A DNA stretch of 64,000 nucleotides from Palsa-504 sp963753225 (lineage in GTDB: Bacteria; Actinomycetota; Actinomycetes; Streptosporangiales; Streptosporangiaceae), in contig CAVWBQ010000044.1 in assembly GCA_963753225.1 (NCBI GenBank), positions 62,001 to 126,000 of the forward strand. The letters are read 5' to 3'. Positions within the stretch are counted from its first letter, which is position 1, and each line of letters starts with the position of its first letter. The notes under the pieces were generated by a model. That model saw nothing but the letters and a program-made list of their open reading frames with translations. It had not been told where the DNA came from and did no database searches. Positions 52,701-60,704 of this stretch are shown piece by piece. The position numbers were made by a program, and so were the translations under genes.

Positions 52701-53151
52701 CAGGACGCTTCAGGTACAACAGCATGGGCTTGCCCGCGGCCAGGCGGTACTCGTCTTCCAGGCCCGAGATGTCCATCCCCGGGGCGACCCAGCCATACCG
52801 CTGCCAGTAGATACCCACGAACACCTGGCTTTGCTCCAGGTAGGCTCGGTACATGCTGCGCGGCGGGTGCGGGCGGGCACCCGACTCATACCACACCGGC
52901 ACTAGGCGCAGCTGCTGGATGGCCCGCCGGGCGGCCACCCGCTCACCGGCCAGCTCTTCCAGGGTCGAGGAGATAAAGACCCGGATCCGTTGGTCCGGCG
53001 TGAGGATAACACCTGGTCCGGCCGGTGGCGGCTCGTGGCTCCCCGGGGACCTCGCACCAGTGCCCTGCGTGTCCCCATGCTCGCGCCCAGTCCCACCGCC
53101 GGCCCCCACAAAGGAACCGTGCGCCAGTATCCGGCTGATGTCAACCGCCAT
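49741..53151 (-). CDS. DUF4062 / class III nucleotide cyclase / NB-ARC STAND protein with helical repeats
   Basis: A 1136-residue protein in four parts. Residues 55-198 are DUF4062 (RIRVFISSTLEELAGERVAA, EDEYRLAAGKPMLLYLK). Residues 226-400 are a class III cyclase domain (TFAFTDIEGSTRLWE with Asp234; STMGDGMAVAF with Asp277). Residues 425-720 are an NB-ARC/AP-ATPase: Walker A GVGGVGKTRL (450-459), Walker B LLLVLDN (520-526), ILATSREGL. The rest is TPR-like helices. Metal aspartates are kept, but the usual Lys before GD is Ser273 and the Asn of the N-x-x-x-R pair is Ser343. It has no C-terminal DNA-binding domain. Confidence 0.85.
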   Translation of the reverse strand: MAVDISRILAHGSFVGAGGGTGREHGDTQGTGARSPGSHEPPPAGPGVILTPDQRIRVFISSTLEELAGERVAARRAIQQLRLVPVWYESGARPHPPRSMYRAYLEQSQVFVGIYWQRYGWVAPGMDISGLEDEYRLAAGKPMLLYLKRPAPDQEPRLTTMIDSIRAAGTTSYRTFATPRELERLLADDLAVVLSESFRSAAEGTAAPRRSPASPGEPGEPELPDGTVTFAFTDIEGSTRLWETEPEAMAQSLVLHNETLHAAFGHHGGVVFSTMGDGMAVAFSSAAGAVRAALEAQRALMAAPWPAETGVLKVRIGLHTDEAVLRHGQAVLRDGQYVNRPLSRCARLMAAAHGGQILMSDATEALVRSQLPDGATLLDLGEHRLRDLAGRMHIFQLVHPDLPGAFPALRTLDAFPGNLPLQVSSFIGRARELRQTAAALGEARVVTLIGVGGVGKTRLALQVAEQVLPRFGDGAWLCELAPIRDAAGVDDAVAAVFSVTARGGQSTRDALVEFLRNKELLLVLDNCEHLLAGAAALAMVLERSCARLVILATSREGLGIDGERLVPVPPFAAPGADADLETITDAEAVRLFAERAVAVKPDFKVTAENAAAVAAVVRRLDGVALAIELAAARVPAMTPAELARRLDRRFAVLAGGRRGAVERHQTLRAAIDWSFELLTELEQRLLGRLAVFAGGCTLQAVETVCSGEGIDPGVVFELLASLVARSLVVAEESGPESRYRLLETIRQYGEERLDRAGETERWRARHAGYYAGFPRQVREHDRDRGEVFWAVRLSAEQDNLLAAWSWAVDTGNVDTAFAILAGFAPCEVWSSYPLLLPGAAALELPGATEHPGYPLALAVSAVLASFRADVTGAEELCRRAADANAGRDTPDWRVEETLCAARSNIANTTGAFEEAGRLAEQAAGLARAGGDLADASIELTIAVADRVFVGDAPGAVPLASEALALARQIRAPALIASGLLAVGLAVADTDPGQSRANLRESFELSTALGYQNSLGLLWATGIAYRINDRAATLELGRRTIRDLRWGGDRLRMGLVLHMIAGALATARPASAATIQGAAETNVVAPPSMIAPIALGDERVRELRARGADMDWDQAVAYTIAQATQALNDLGSGTMAE
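52144..52185 (-). repeat. 21-bp imperfect tandem duplication inside the cyclase domain
   Basis: 52144-52164 and 52165-52185 match at 17 of 21 bases. They encode two successive heptapeptides, AVLRHGQ and AVLRDGQ, at residues 323-336. Related cyclase domains have one such unit before the YV-N/G-R-P-L segment. It looks like an in-frame duplication that has started to diverge. Confidence 0.7.
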
Positions 53152-53191
53152 CCCTCGCCCAGGGACTTCGTGGTGATGTTCGCCTCTGGCG

Positions 53192-54457
53192 TCACACCGC
53201 CTCGACCTGAGCTGTCAGGTCCAAGGCCATCCGCCCCAGCGTCGCTGACACCGCCGCGGCCACGTCTTCTCCCTCGGGCGGATGGAGGTCGGCGGCGAAG
53301 ACGGCCAGTTCGTCGAGGCGCTCGGCGAAGCGGAGCCACGCCGACCGGCGGTGAGGGAGCAGGAAGCTAGCCCGGTAGGGGAGCTGGAAGTTGGCTCCCG
53401 CCGTGACACCGGGGTGATCGGGTCCTACCGGCAGGCGGGCAAGCAGGAGACCAAGCGGCTTGATGGCCTGGAACATCAGGCCAACGGCGGTATGGGCTAG
53501 GACCTGGCGCTGCCCGGGCGTCTCGTGGCCGAAGGCAAAGTAGCGCGCGATCATCTGCAGCACGAGCTCATACACGGCGTTGAAGAGGTCGGAGCACCCG
53601 CCGGTGGCAGGGTCGGTGATAAAGACAGCCGGCTCGATCCCCTCCACCCCTCTCATCCCAGCAGCCACGACCGGGTGGGCCGGTTCGAAGCCCGGATCGG
53701 TCTTGCGCATCACCAGGTAGTCCTCAAGTACCCCGAGGAAGCGGCCGTAATGGGCGGCCGCCCAATCCCCGGTAGCCCCCTCTCCCTGCTCCACGATGCG
53801 TTCCAGCGCCCGGTTGGCGCCCTCAAGTCCTGTGATGGGCTCCAGGTCAGGCCAGCCGAAGGCGGCCTCGTCGGCCTGCTGGAACGCCGGCCCGATGAAC
53901 AGCCGGTCCTCGCCCAGTTTGTCAGCCAGGCGGGCGAAGCCCTTTTCGATGGAACGGTACAAGTGGCCCTGCGTGGCGAAGTCCTGGCCCCGCGGCACGA
54001 CCTCATCGAGGCGCATCGGCGGCGGCGGCGGCCCGGCAGGTTCGAAGCCCTCCGCATCCGCGCGCTCCACCCCTTCCGGCCGCTCCAGGTACACGAAGTG
54101 CTGCAACGCCGCCTCCCCGAAGGGGAGCAGGCGAAGCTGCACCCCCGGTGGGTAGCCTCCCGCCTGGTGCGGCATGTGGGGCCGGCTCACATACGGGGCA
54201 GACCCGACGGCCGTGAGCAGGTTCTGGACCATGGCCCAATGCAGCATCTCCTCCCCGGCGATGGCGAAGATTACCCGGCGCCAGCGTTCGACGGCCTCCA
54301 GTTGGCCGGCCAGAAGACCGGGACCCGCTGTGCTCTTGAGGCTGAACGCGGCGTAGAGATACTGGCACATCAGGGCATGCTCAAGCTCAGCAGCCTGGCA
54401 CAGAAGATAGGTAAGCTCCTTACGGCGCTCCACCACAATGGTCGGTTCTCCCCCCAC
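53192..54457 (-). CDS. Ferritin-like protein of the VioB/iminophenylpyruvate-dimer-synthase type
   Basis: A 421-residue protein. The N-terminal four-helix ferritin-like domain (PF12902 type) shows AELEHALMCQYLYAAFSLKS (about 23-42), IAGEEMLHWAMVQNLLTAVG (66-85), and an LPFGEAALQHFVYLERP segment that follows in VioB-like proteins. Paired Glu and ExxH residues fit a metal site. Stand-alone members are common in actinomycetes and lack an assigned reaction. GTG 54457 is the furthest sensible start. It ends 40 bases before the STAND-cyclase gene, so they are probably one transcript. Confidence 0.78.
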   Translation of the reverse strand: MGGEPTIVVERRKELTYLLCQAAELEHALMCQYLYAAFSLKSTAGPGLLAGQLEAVERWRRVIFAIAGEEMLHWAMVQNLLTAVGSAPYVSRPHMPHQAGGYPPGVQLRLLPFGEAALQHFVYLERPEGVERADAEGFEPAGPPPPPMRLDEVVPRGQDFATQGHLYRSIEKGFARLADKLGEDRLFIGPAFQQADEAAFGWPDLEPITGLEGANRALERIVEQGEGATGDWAAAHYGRFLGVLEDYLVMRKTDPGFEPAHPVVAAGMRGVEGIEPAVFITDPATGGCSDLFNAVYELVLQMIARYFAFGHETPGQRQVLAHTAVGLMFQAIKPLGLLLARLPVGPDHPGVTAGANFQLPYRASFLLPHRRSAWLRFAERLDELAVFAADLHPPEGEDVAAAVSATLGRMALDLTAQVEAV

Positions 54458-54579
54458 CGGGGAAATGTACCGCCAGCGACGGCCGTCTTCAACGGCGAGA
54501 ATATGCTCCGCGGGACTCCCGCGTGCGTCAGCCGGAGCGCGGACTGGGCGATGTGAGCGGCGCGGTTCCGGCGCCGTGA

Positions 54580-55236
54580 TCAGGAAATGCTGTGCACGGC
54601 CGCGGCGACCGGGCTGTCACCGCCGACCAGCTCAAGAGTCTGGTGCCGGGTACCCGGTTCGTCGAGCAGGGCCGCAATGACCGCGGCGACGTCGGCGCGA
54701 GGAATCGTGCCACCGGGAACCGGCGGGGCCGCGAGCCGGATCCTGCCGGTGGCAGGAGCGTCGGTGAGGCCGCCCGGGCGCAGGATGGTCCAGTCCAGGT
54801 CCCGGGCGCGCAGATCGTCCTCGGCGGCGGTCTTCGCCGTGATGTAGGCGGCCCAGACCTCATCGCTGCCGGGCCGCGGCGGCGCGCCGGCTCCCATCGA
54901 GGAGACCTGCACGAACCTGCGGACCCCGGCCCGCCCGGCGGCGTCGGCCATCAGCACGGAGCCAGCCCGGTCGACAGAATCCTTGCGCGGGGCGCCGCTG
55001 CCCGCACCGGCGCCGGCCGCGAACACCACCGCGTCAGCGCCGGACAGCAGCACCGCGACATCATCGGCCGAGGCCGCCTCCAGGTCGCAGACGACGGCTT
55101 CGGCGCCGGCCCCCTGCACATCGGCGACGTGGGCCGGGTTCCTGATCAGCCCGACGGCCTGGTCGCGGCGCTCAGCCAGGAGGCGCTCCAGCAGGAGTGC
55201 GATCTTCCCGTGCCCGCCCGCGATCACTACGCGCAT
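54580..55236 (-). CDS. NAD(P)-binding atypical SDR
   Basis: A 218-residue protein of the NmrA/atypical SDR5 group. It has the glycine-rich VVIAGGHGKIALLLERLL start, an IRNPAHVADVQGAGAEAVVC segment, DAVVFAAGAGAGSGAPRKDS, VQVSSMGA and a YITAKTAAEDDL catalytic helix, then WTILRPGGLTD. Members bind NADP(H); some are redox sensors and others reductases. Start ATG 55236. It is on the same strand as, and 122 bases from, the ferritin-like gene. Confidence 0.85.
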   Translation of the reverse strand: MRVVIAGGHGKIALLLERLLAERRDQAVGLIRNPAHVADVQGAGAEAVVCDLEAASADDVAVLLSGADAVVFAAGAGAGSGAPRKDSVDRAGSVLMADAAGRAGVRRFVQVSSMGAGAPPRPGSDEVWAAYITAKTAAEDDLRARDLDWTILRPGGLTDAPATGRIRLAAPPVPGGTIPRADVAAVIAALLDEPGTRHQTLELVGGDSPVAAAVHSIS

Positions 55237-55350
55237 GCCGCCACTCTACTTACCGGAATCACCGGCATCCAGGTGACGCCGGTGCACCTCGCGGAGCGTG
55301 ACTATGCGGCGGCCACGGCGGCCTGGCGGTGATAGTGGCACACTGATGCG

Positions 55351-56634
55351 ATGACGCCGTGGCGGGTCCGGGACTTCCACGCCGATGATCTTGATGCCGC
55401 CGTCCGGTTGTGGGACAACCCGGCGGCCAGCAGTGAGGCGCCGGCGTTCAGCTTGTCCGACCTGATCGCGGCTGTCCGGTCGCATGAGCCTGCGGTGGTC
55501 GCGGTGGCCGGCGAGGAGCTGGTGGGAGCCGCCGTCGCGACGGTCAGCGGTGACCGGGCGTGGGTGATGCGGATCAGCCTGGCGGGCGCGTGGCGGCAGC
55601 GGGGGATCGGCAGCGCGATGCTGGGCGAGCTGGAGCGGCGGCTGGTGGCGGCCGGGGTGCACCGGATCCGCTGCCTGCTGGGGGGCGGAAGTGAGATCGG
55701 CGCCCTGGCGCTGGAGCACGCGGGGTACACCGCGCGTGACGGGATGGTGTTCTACGAGCGGCTGGAGCCGGTCGATCCGGGCAGCGCCGGGGTGCTGGGC
55801 CAACTCGGCGGCCGGATGATACGGGCCGGCGCCTGGGAGCAACTCGGCGGCATGGTCAAGGAGAAGGAGCTGATCGAGCGGCGGGTCATCTTGCCGCTGG
55901 CACAGCCGCAGCTGGCCGAGCGGCTGGGGCTGGTCCCGCCGCGGGCCATCGTGCTGTTCGGCCCGCCGGGAACGGGCAAGACAACCTTCGCCAAGGGCGC
56001 CGCGTCGCGGCTGGGCTGGCCGTTCGTGGAGCTGTTCCCCTCGCGGCTGGCCGGGGAGTCCCCGGCCAGCCTGGCCGTCGCGCTACGGGAGGCGTTCTCC
56101 CTGGTCGCCGAGCTGGACAAGGTCGTGCTGTTCATCGACGAGGTGGAAGAGATCGCCGGGGCGCGCCAGCCGCGCACCGTGTCCGCAACCCAGGGAGTCA
56201 CCAACGAGATGCTCAAGCTCATCCCGCCGTTCCGTGAGCAAGATGAGCGGCTGCTGATCTGCGCCACCAACTCGGTCCGCGCCCTGGACAGCGCGTTCTT
56301 GCGGCACGGCCGGTTCGACTACGTCATCCCGGTCGGCCCGCCCGACCCGGCCGCGCGGGCGGCGATCTGGGATCGGTACCTGGTCGCGATCCCGCACGGC
56401 AAGCTGGACATGACCGCGATCGTGGAAGAGTCGCGGCTGTTCACCCCGGCCGACATCGAGTTCGCCGCACGCAGGACCGCGCAGCATGTCTTCGAGCGCG
56501 TCATGTTCGAGCGCGGCGCCGAAGAAGCGACCACGGCCGACATCGTGCACGCCATCAGCCAGACCCGGCGCACCCTCACCCCGGAACTCGTGGCCGACTT
56601 CGAACAGGACATCCAGGACCACGCCCGGGTGTGA
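55351..56634 (+). CDS. GNAT acetyltransferase fused to AAA+ ATPase
   Basis: A 427-residue fusion. Residues 1-137 are a GNAT domain (MRISLAGAWRQRGIGSAMLG with the RQRGIG acetyl-CoA loop, then LALEHAGYTARDGMVFYERL). A linker leads to an AAA+ module from about 160: Walker A FGPPGTGKTT (203-212), Walker B VVLFIDEVEE (258-267), CATNSVRALDSAFLRHGRFD with arginine-finger-like residues, and a C-terminal lid. The AAA part resembles SpoVK/CbxX-type chaperones. It could remodel and acetylate a common target, which is inference. Start ATG 55351. It is divergent from the NAD(P)-binding gene. Confidence 0.85.
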   Translation: MTPWRVRDFHADDLDAAVRLWDNPAASSEAPAFSLSDLIAAVRSHEPAVVAVAGEELVGAAVATVSGDRAWVMRISLAGAWRQRGIGSAMLGELERRLVAAGVHRIRCLLGGGSEIGALALEHAGYTARDGMVFYERLEPVDPGSAGVLGQLGGRMIRAGAWEQLGGMVKEKELIERRVILPLAQPQLAERLGLVPPRAIVLFGPPGTGKTTFAKGAASRLGWPFVELFPSRLAGESPASLAVALREAFSLVAELDKVVLFIDEVEEIAGARQPRTVSATQGVTNEMLKLIPPFREQDERLLICATNSVRALDSAFLRHGRFDYVIPVGPPDPAARAAIWDRYLVAIPHGKLDMTAIVEESRLFTPADIEFAARRTAQHVFERVMFERGAEEATTADIVHAISQTRRTLTPELVADFEQDIQDHARV

Positions 56635-56761
56635 CCGACGGCGCCCCGCGCCGAGCCGATTGCGAATCTTCGTCCCCGCTTCAGGGATCTCCCTAGATTT
56701 CCTCAAATACGGTCGTGCCTGGCCCGGTGCAGGGCAGCGCGATGTGGTCCGCCAGTCCGTG

Positions 56762-58873
56762 TCAGCTTGTCCGGTCGCGTGTGAGCAGCAGGCGGGTCAA
56801 CTCGGTGCGAGACCGGACGCCAAGCTTGCGATATACGCGGGTGAGGTGGGCTTCCACTGTCTTGCGCGAGACAAACAGGGTCGCCGCAGCCTCGATGTTG
56901 TTGAGCCCTTGCCCCACGGCGCGGGCGACTTGGAGTTCTTGAGGGCTGAGGGTGTCCAGGACGTCCGTGCGTGTCTCGCCCCGGCCGTCGGCGGGGGCGC
57001 CGGCGGCTGCTAGTTCGGTCCTCGCCCGGGCAGCCCACGGCCGCGCTCCCAAGCCGTTGAAGATGGTGAGGGCGTGCCGGAGGGGCAGGCGGGACGCGGC
57101 GGGACGGCGGGCGCGGCGCAGCGCCTCGCCCTCGCACAACAACGTGCGGGCCTGCTCGAAGGGCATCGGCTGTATCTCGTACGCCAAGCGGGCCGTGGCG
57201 AACCAGGCCCCGGCTTCGGCCGGGTCGTGGGCGAGGACCCCGCGCGCCCGAGCCACGGCGGCCCGTGGATAGACCAGGCCAGTGACGTCGGCGCGCTCCT
57301 GGAGCCAGGCCAGGACCTGCTCGGCCCGCTCGGCCGCGCCGACCCTGGCGAACGCCTCGGCGAGGTCGCCGGCAAACGGGATCACGTTCGGGGTGCCCAG
57401 CCCAGCAGTCTCCCCGGCAGCCCAGGCACGCTCCAGTTGCTCGATGGCCGCGGCCAGCTCACCGCGGCCGAGTGCGCATAGGCCGAGCGCCGCCGCGTTG
57501 AAGATGGCGAGGCATCCTGCTCCCCGTGACTCGACATCCCGGCGGCCCCGCTCCACGTGCTCCACGCACCGTTCACGGTCACCGCGAGCGGCTTCGATCC
57601 TGGCCAGCTGCGATAGGCCATACCCCATAAGCCCTGCCTGGTTAATCTCCTGTGCCCACTGCAACGACTCGGTTGCGTCCGCATAGGCGGACGCCCACTG
57701 CCCCGTCCACCAGCCCCGCTCGCTGGACAGCCCCAGGGCCAGCGACAAGATTGCCGGCGCGCCCATGCGCCGCGCGCAGTCCACCACAGCCCCAACGCGC
57801 AGGCGGCCCTGCTCGTAGCGCTCGGTCCAGATGTCACCCTGCGCCAGATGCGTAACGCCGTGCTGCTCGGTGACGAGGTCTGCCGACGACAGCAAGGCCT
57901 CGGCCCGGAGCCGGCAACGGGCAGCCCGGTCGAGTTCTCCGGCCATCACAAAAGCCTCGGCCATCAGCGCGAGGACGGTCAGCGGGGCAGCTTCACCAGC
58001 GGCCAGGGCATGGGCCTCTTCCCAGAGTTCCTCTGCCTGCTGCGCGACCTGTCGGGCAATGCGAACACGCCCGGCCATCGCCGCAGGCAATATGGCTTCT
58101 GCCAGCAGCGCGACAGCCCGGATCGGGTCGATCGACCGGATCGCCTCCGCCGCCCGCATCAGGCCGTCCAGAGCCGGCAACGGGTCACCGCCCCAGGTTC
58201 GGGCCCGCCCGAGGACCAGTTCGGCCTCGGCGATGAAGACCGGATCATGACACACTGTCAGGGCGTCCTCGCACCAAGCTATCGCCGCCTCGCTGTCTCC
58301 CGCTAGCTGCGCGTCGGTGGCAGCGTGCAGCAGGCGCATGGCTCGCGTGCGGTGATCGGCCGTCAGCTCCGCCGACCGCCGCCAGGTCTTCGCCGATGTG
58401 CCGCACCCGTCCCGCTGCCGCATATCGGCCGCCGCCACCGCGAGAGCGTCGGCTGCGACGTCATCGGGACCGGTAGCCGCCGCCGCCAGGTACCAGGCTC
58501 GCAGATTCCCTCCGGCCGCCGCCGCCAGGGCCCGGCAAGCCGCGGCCCTTGCCCACAGGGGTGTCCGGTTTACCACCACCGGGCGCATCAGCGGATGCCG
58601 AAGCTGGATCTGGCCGTCCGCGGTGGCGATGAGCCCGCGGCGTTCGGCGGCGGCGAGTGACGACAGCGGGAGCCGGATCGTGCCAAGCGCTGCCTCTACG
58701 TGTCGCCCGCCGCTGGCGCTGTCAGTGGCGACGACGAATAGCGCATGCCGGGTGTCTTCTGGCAACTCCTCAAACACACGGCCCCAGGCGTCCTCCAGCG
58801 CCGCGCCGAGGGTAAGCCTTCCGGGCTCGAAAGAGCCGATCCCGTCAGCGGCCTCGGCCAGGCTTTCCAGCAC
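56762..58873 (-). pseudogene. LuxR-family LAL regulator lacking its ATPase half
   Basis: 703 residues from GTG 58873. The protein begins in the middle of the usual LAL sequence: LAVLESLAEAADG corresponds to the GGNPLALLELP region after the ATPase core, then LEDAWGRVFEELPEDTRHAL. TPR-like helices fill residues 130-620. The C-terminal LuxR domain is complete (LSPQELQVARAVGQGLNNIE, ATLFVSRKTVEAHLTRVYRK LGV). Intact relatives have about 250-300 more N-terminal residues with Walker A and B. The homology starts abruptly 20 bases from an Hsp20 gene that also lacks its start. It may still be translated as a DNA-binding protein. Confidence 0.7.
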
Positions 58874-58893
58874 CGCGAGCGACCGCGCTTCCC

Positions 58894-59337
58894 GACGATG
58901 ACGCGTGGGTACCGTCCGCAGACGTCTATGAAGAGGGCAGTTTTCTGGTCATTGATCTGGAACTTCCCGGAATTGGGCGGAATGACATGCAGGTCGAGGT
59001 CACGAGGCTCGGGGATGCCGACAATTCGCAATCACGGCTCATGGTTTCAGGTTTCCGGCGCGCAATCGCCCCGACACCGGGTCGGAAGCTACTCCGGGAG
59101 CGCTCCGAAGGCCGTTTCGCCCGGGTGTTCACCTTGCCGGAAGGACACCTGAGCCTCCGCAGCGAGACGAGACTCACGGACGGCGTACTGTCGATCCGCG
59201 TGCCTTTCGAAGCGCAAGAAGATACCGGGCCGCGGACATCCAGAATCGAGATCGCTGCACGTGAGGCGGAACCCGAACCACTAGTGAGCGAGCCGGGCCA
59301 GATCGACAGTGGGGGGCCCGATGGCGTCTCCGATTGA
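58894..59337 (+). pseudogene. Hsp20/alpha-crystallin-type chaperone gene without its 5' end
   Basis: The open frame encodes DDDAWVPSADVYEEGSFLVI DLELPGI, then MQVEV, RLMVSGFRRA and RFARVFTLPEGHLSLRSETR LTDGVLSIRVPF. These are the successive strands of an alpha-crystallin domain, and the first matches the W-x-P-x-x-D-x-x-E-x-x motif. No ATG, GTG or TTG exists in frame before Met at 58987, and the usual 20-45 N-terminal residues are absent. A product starting at 58987 would lack the first strands. Its stop overlaps the start of the next gene by 17 bases. Confidence 0.7.
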
Positions 59338-60613
59338 CTGGTCAGTCTTTAATGCGGGTCCCACCTGGGACGGAGACCTGATCGATGCCGTCATCGAGCC
59401 TAATGCCGTACCGGCTGACACGGTGGAGTTCGTGCTTGAGACCACGCCAGCCACCAGGTGGTGGAAGGCGCTGACGGTTCCAGATGGGCTTGGCTCGAGC
59501 TGGGAGATCTGGGCGCAAGACGAAAAACACTCCGATCGCGTATCGCTCTGGGCCGACCAAGTGCGTAACGGCCAGTCCCTGGAGTTTAAGAAGGCCAAGT
59601 CCCTCGGAATCCATACGGGCATGTACCTGCTGGGCGGGCTTGATCGACTCACGGGTGGAAGCAGGGTGACCTTCCGCTGGGTGCAGGACGAGTTCCCCGA
59701 TTACAATGGCGGCCTAGATGGACTGGAAGTCGGACTCGAGTTCATACCAGGCGTCGGGTTCTGGGCTCAGCCCGGGCAGTCTTTCAACGTCGTTGTCCAC
59801 GGCGCAAACTTCAGCAACGAGATCTTTACTTCCGACGCTCGATACAAGATAGGTTCCTGGCCGCAGGATAACCTCATATGGGGCCGCAGCCGAGTGGAAC
59901 TTCCCGAGAGTATCGGGCAAGAAGTGATCGATTTCGCCGTCCCGTTCACGGTCACTGCCCCATCCGAGCCTGGTGAATACCCCTTTGGCTGGAAAATGCT
60001 GCAGGAACTCGGGAGATGGTTCGGGGGCGCTGTGCGGCCGCGTCCCAGTGGTTCGATCACCGTAGCGTCCGTACGTCCATCCCCGCCTCCGCCGCCACCG
60101 CCCCCCGTAACCGTCGCCGTCCCCGCCGTCGTCGGGCTCCTTGCCAGCCAGGCCCGTGACGCGATCAAGGCGGCCAGGCTGCAGGTCGGTGTGGTTGGCA
60201 ATCCCACCGGTGAATCCCGGTTCGAATACCTGCGAGTGATTGCACAAGCTCCGACGGCGGGGCAAATGGTACCGCCCGGATCGCAGGTAAATTTTGGTGT
60301 CGAGCTGGCGCAACCGATCCCCGCACAAGGGGTCTCTTTGGTGCGCGTCTACAACGCGAACGGCGAGTCCCACACGGTCGAGCTGTGGGCGTGGGATTTC
60401 ACGTCGCAACGCTGGCGTGATATCGGATCTATCGCGATGAACTCGTTCATCGATTTCACACCTGCAGATCAGCACGCATACCAGCTCGTTGCGACCGACG
60501 CGGCATGGTGTGGGGCCAACGATCCAACTAATAACGCTTGCGTGCGATGGTATACGATCGTACCAATCACCGGTGATCTGCACGGTTCCGCAATTTCCAT
60601 GAATATCCTCTGA
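59321..60613 (+). CDS. NBR1-like Ig plus PASTA domain protein
   Basis: A 430-residue protein without signal peptide or membrane helix. Residues 1-140 are an unassigned beta-rich region. About 150-235 resemble an NBR1-type Ig domain (PGQSFNVVVHGANF, FTVTAPSEPGEYPFGWKMLQ, LGRWFG). A Pro tract (255-263) leads to one PASTA domain (265-331: VPAVVGLLASQARDAIKAAR, VIAQAPTAGQMVPPGSQVNF). A C-terminal Trp-rich domain (VYNANGESHTVELWAWDF) ends the protein. ATG 59321 has GGGGGG upstream and overlaps the Hsp20 frame, so the pair was coupled. GC is somewhat lower than in neighbours. Function unknown. Confidence 0.68.
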   Translation: MASPIDWSVFNAGPTWDGDLIDAVIEPNAVPADTVEFVLETTPATRWWKALTVPDGLGSSWEIWAQDEKHSDRVSLWADQVRNGQSLEFKKAKSLGIHTGMYLLGGLDRLTGGSRVTFRWVQDEFPDYNGGLDGLEVGLEFIPGVGFWAQPGQSFNVVVHGANFSNEIFTSDARYKIGSWPQDNLIWGRSRVELPESIGQEVIDFAVPFTVTAPSEPGEYPFGWKMLQELGRWFGGAVRPRPSGSITVASVRPSPPPPPPPPVTVAVPAVVGLLASQARDAIKAARLQVGVVGNPTGESRFEYLRVIAQAPTAGQMVPPGSQVNFGVELAQPIPAQGVSLVRVYNANGESHTVELWAWDFTSQRWRDIGSIAMNSFIDFTPADQHAYQLVATDAAWCGANDPTNNACVRWYTIVPITGDLHGSAISMNIL

Positions 60614-60704
60614 CCAAGACCGTGTAATTACAGCACCCGTACATCATCACAGGACGTCAGCAGCCCTGCACACAGCTGCGCGGCGGCGCCCGGCGGAGGG
60701 CAGA

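Noticed and set aside
60215..60240. GGTTCGAAT-like sequence as a tRNA T-loop
   Set aside because: It lies inside the PASTA-protein coding frame and no cloverleaf can be formed around it.
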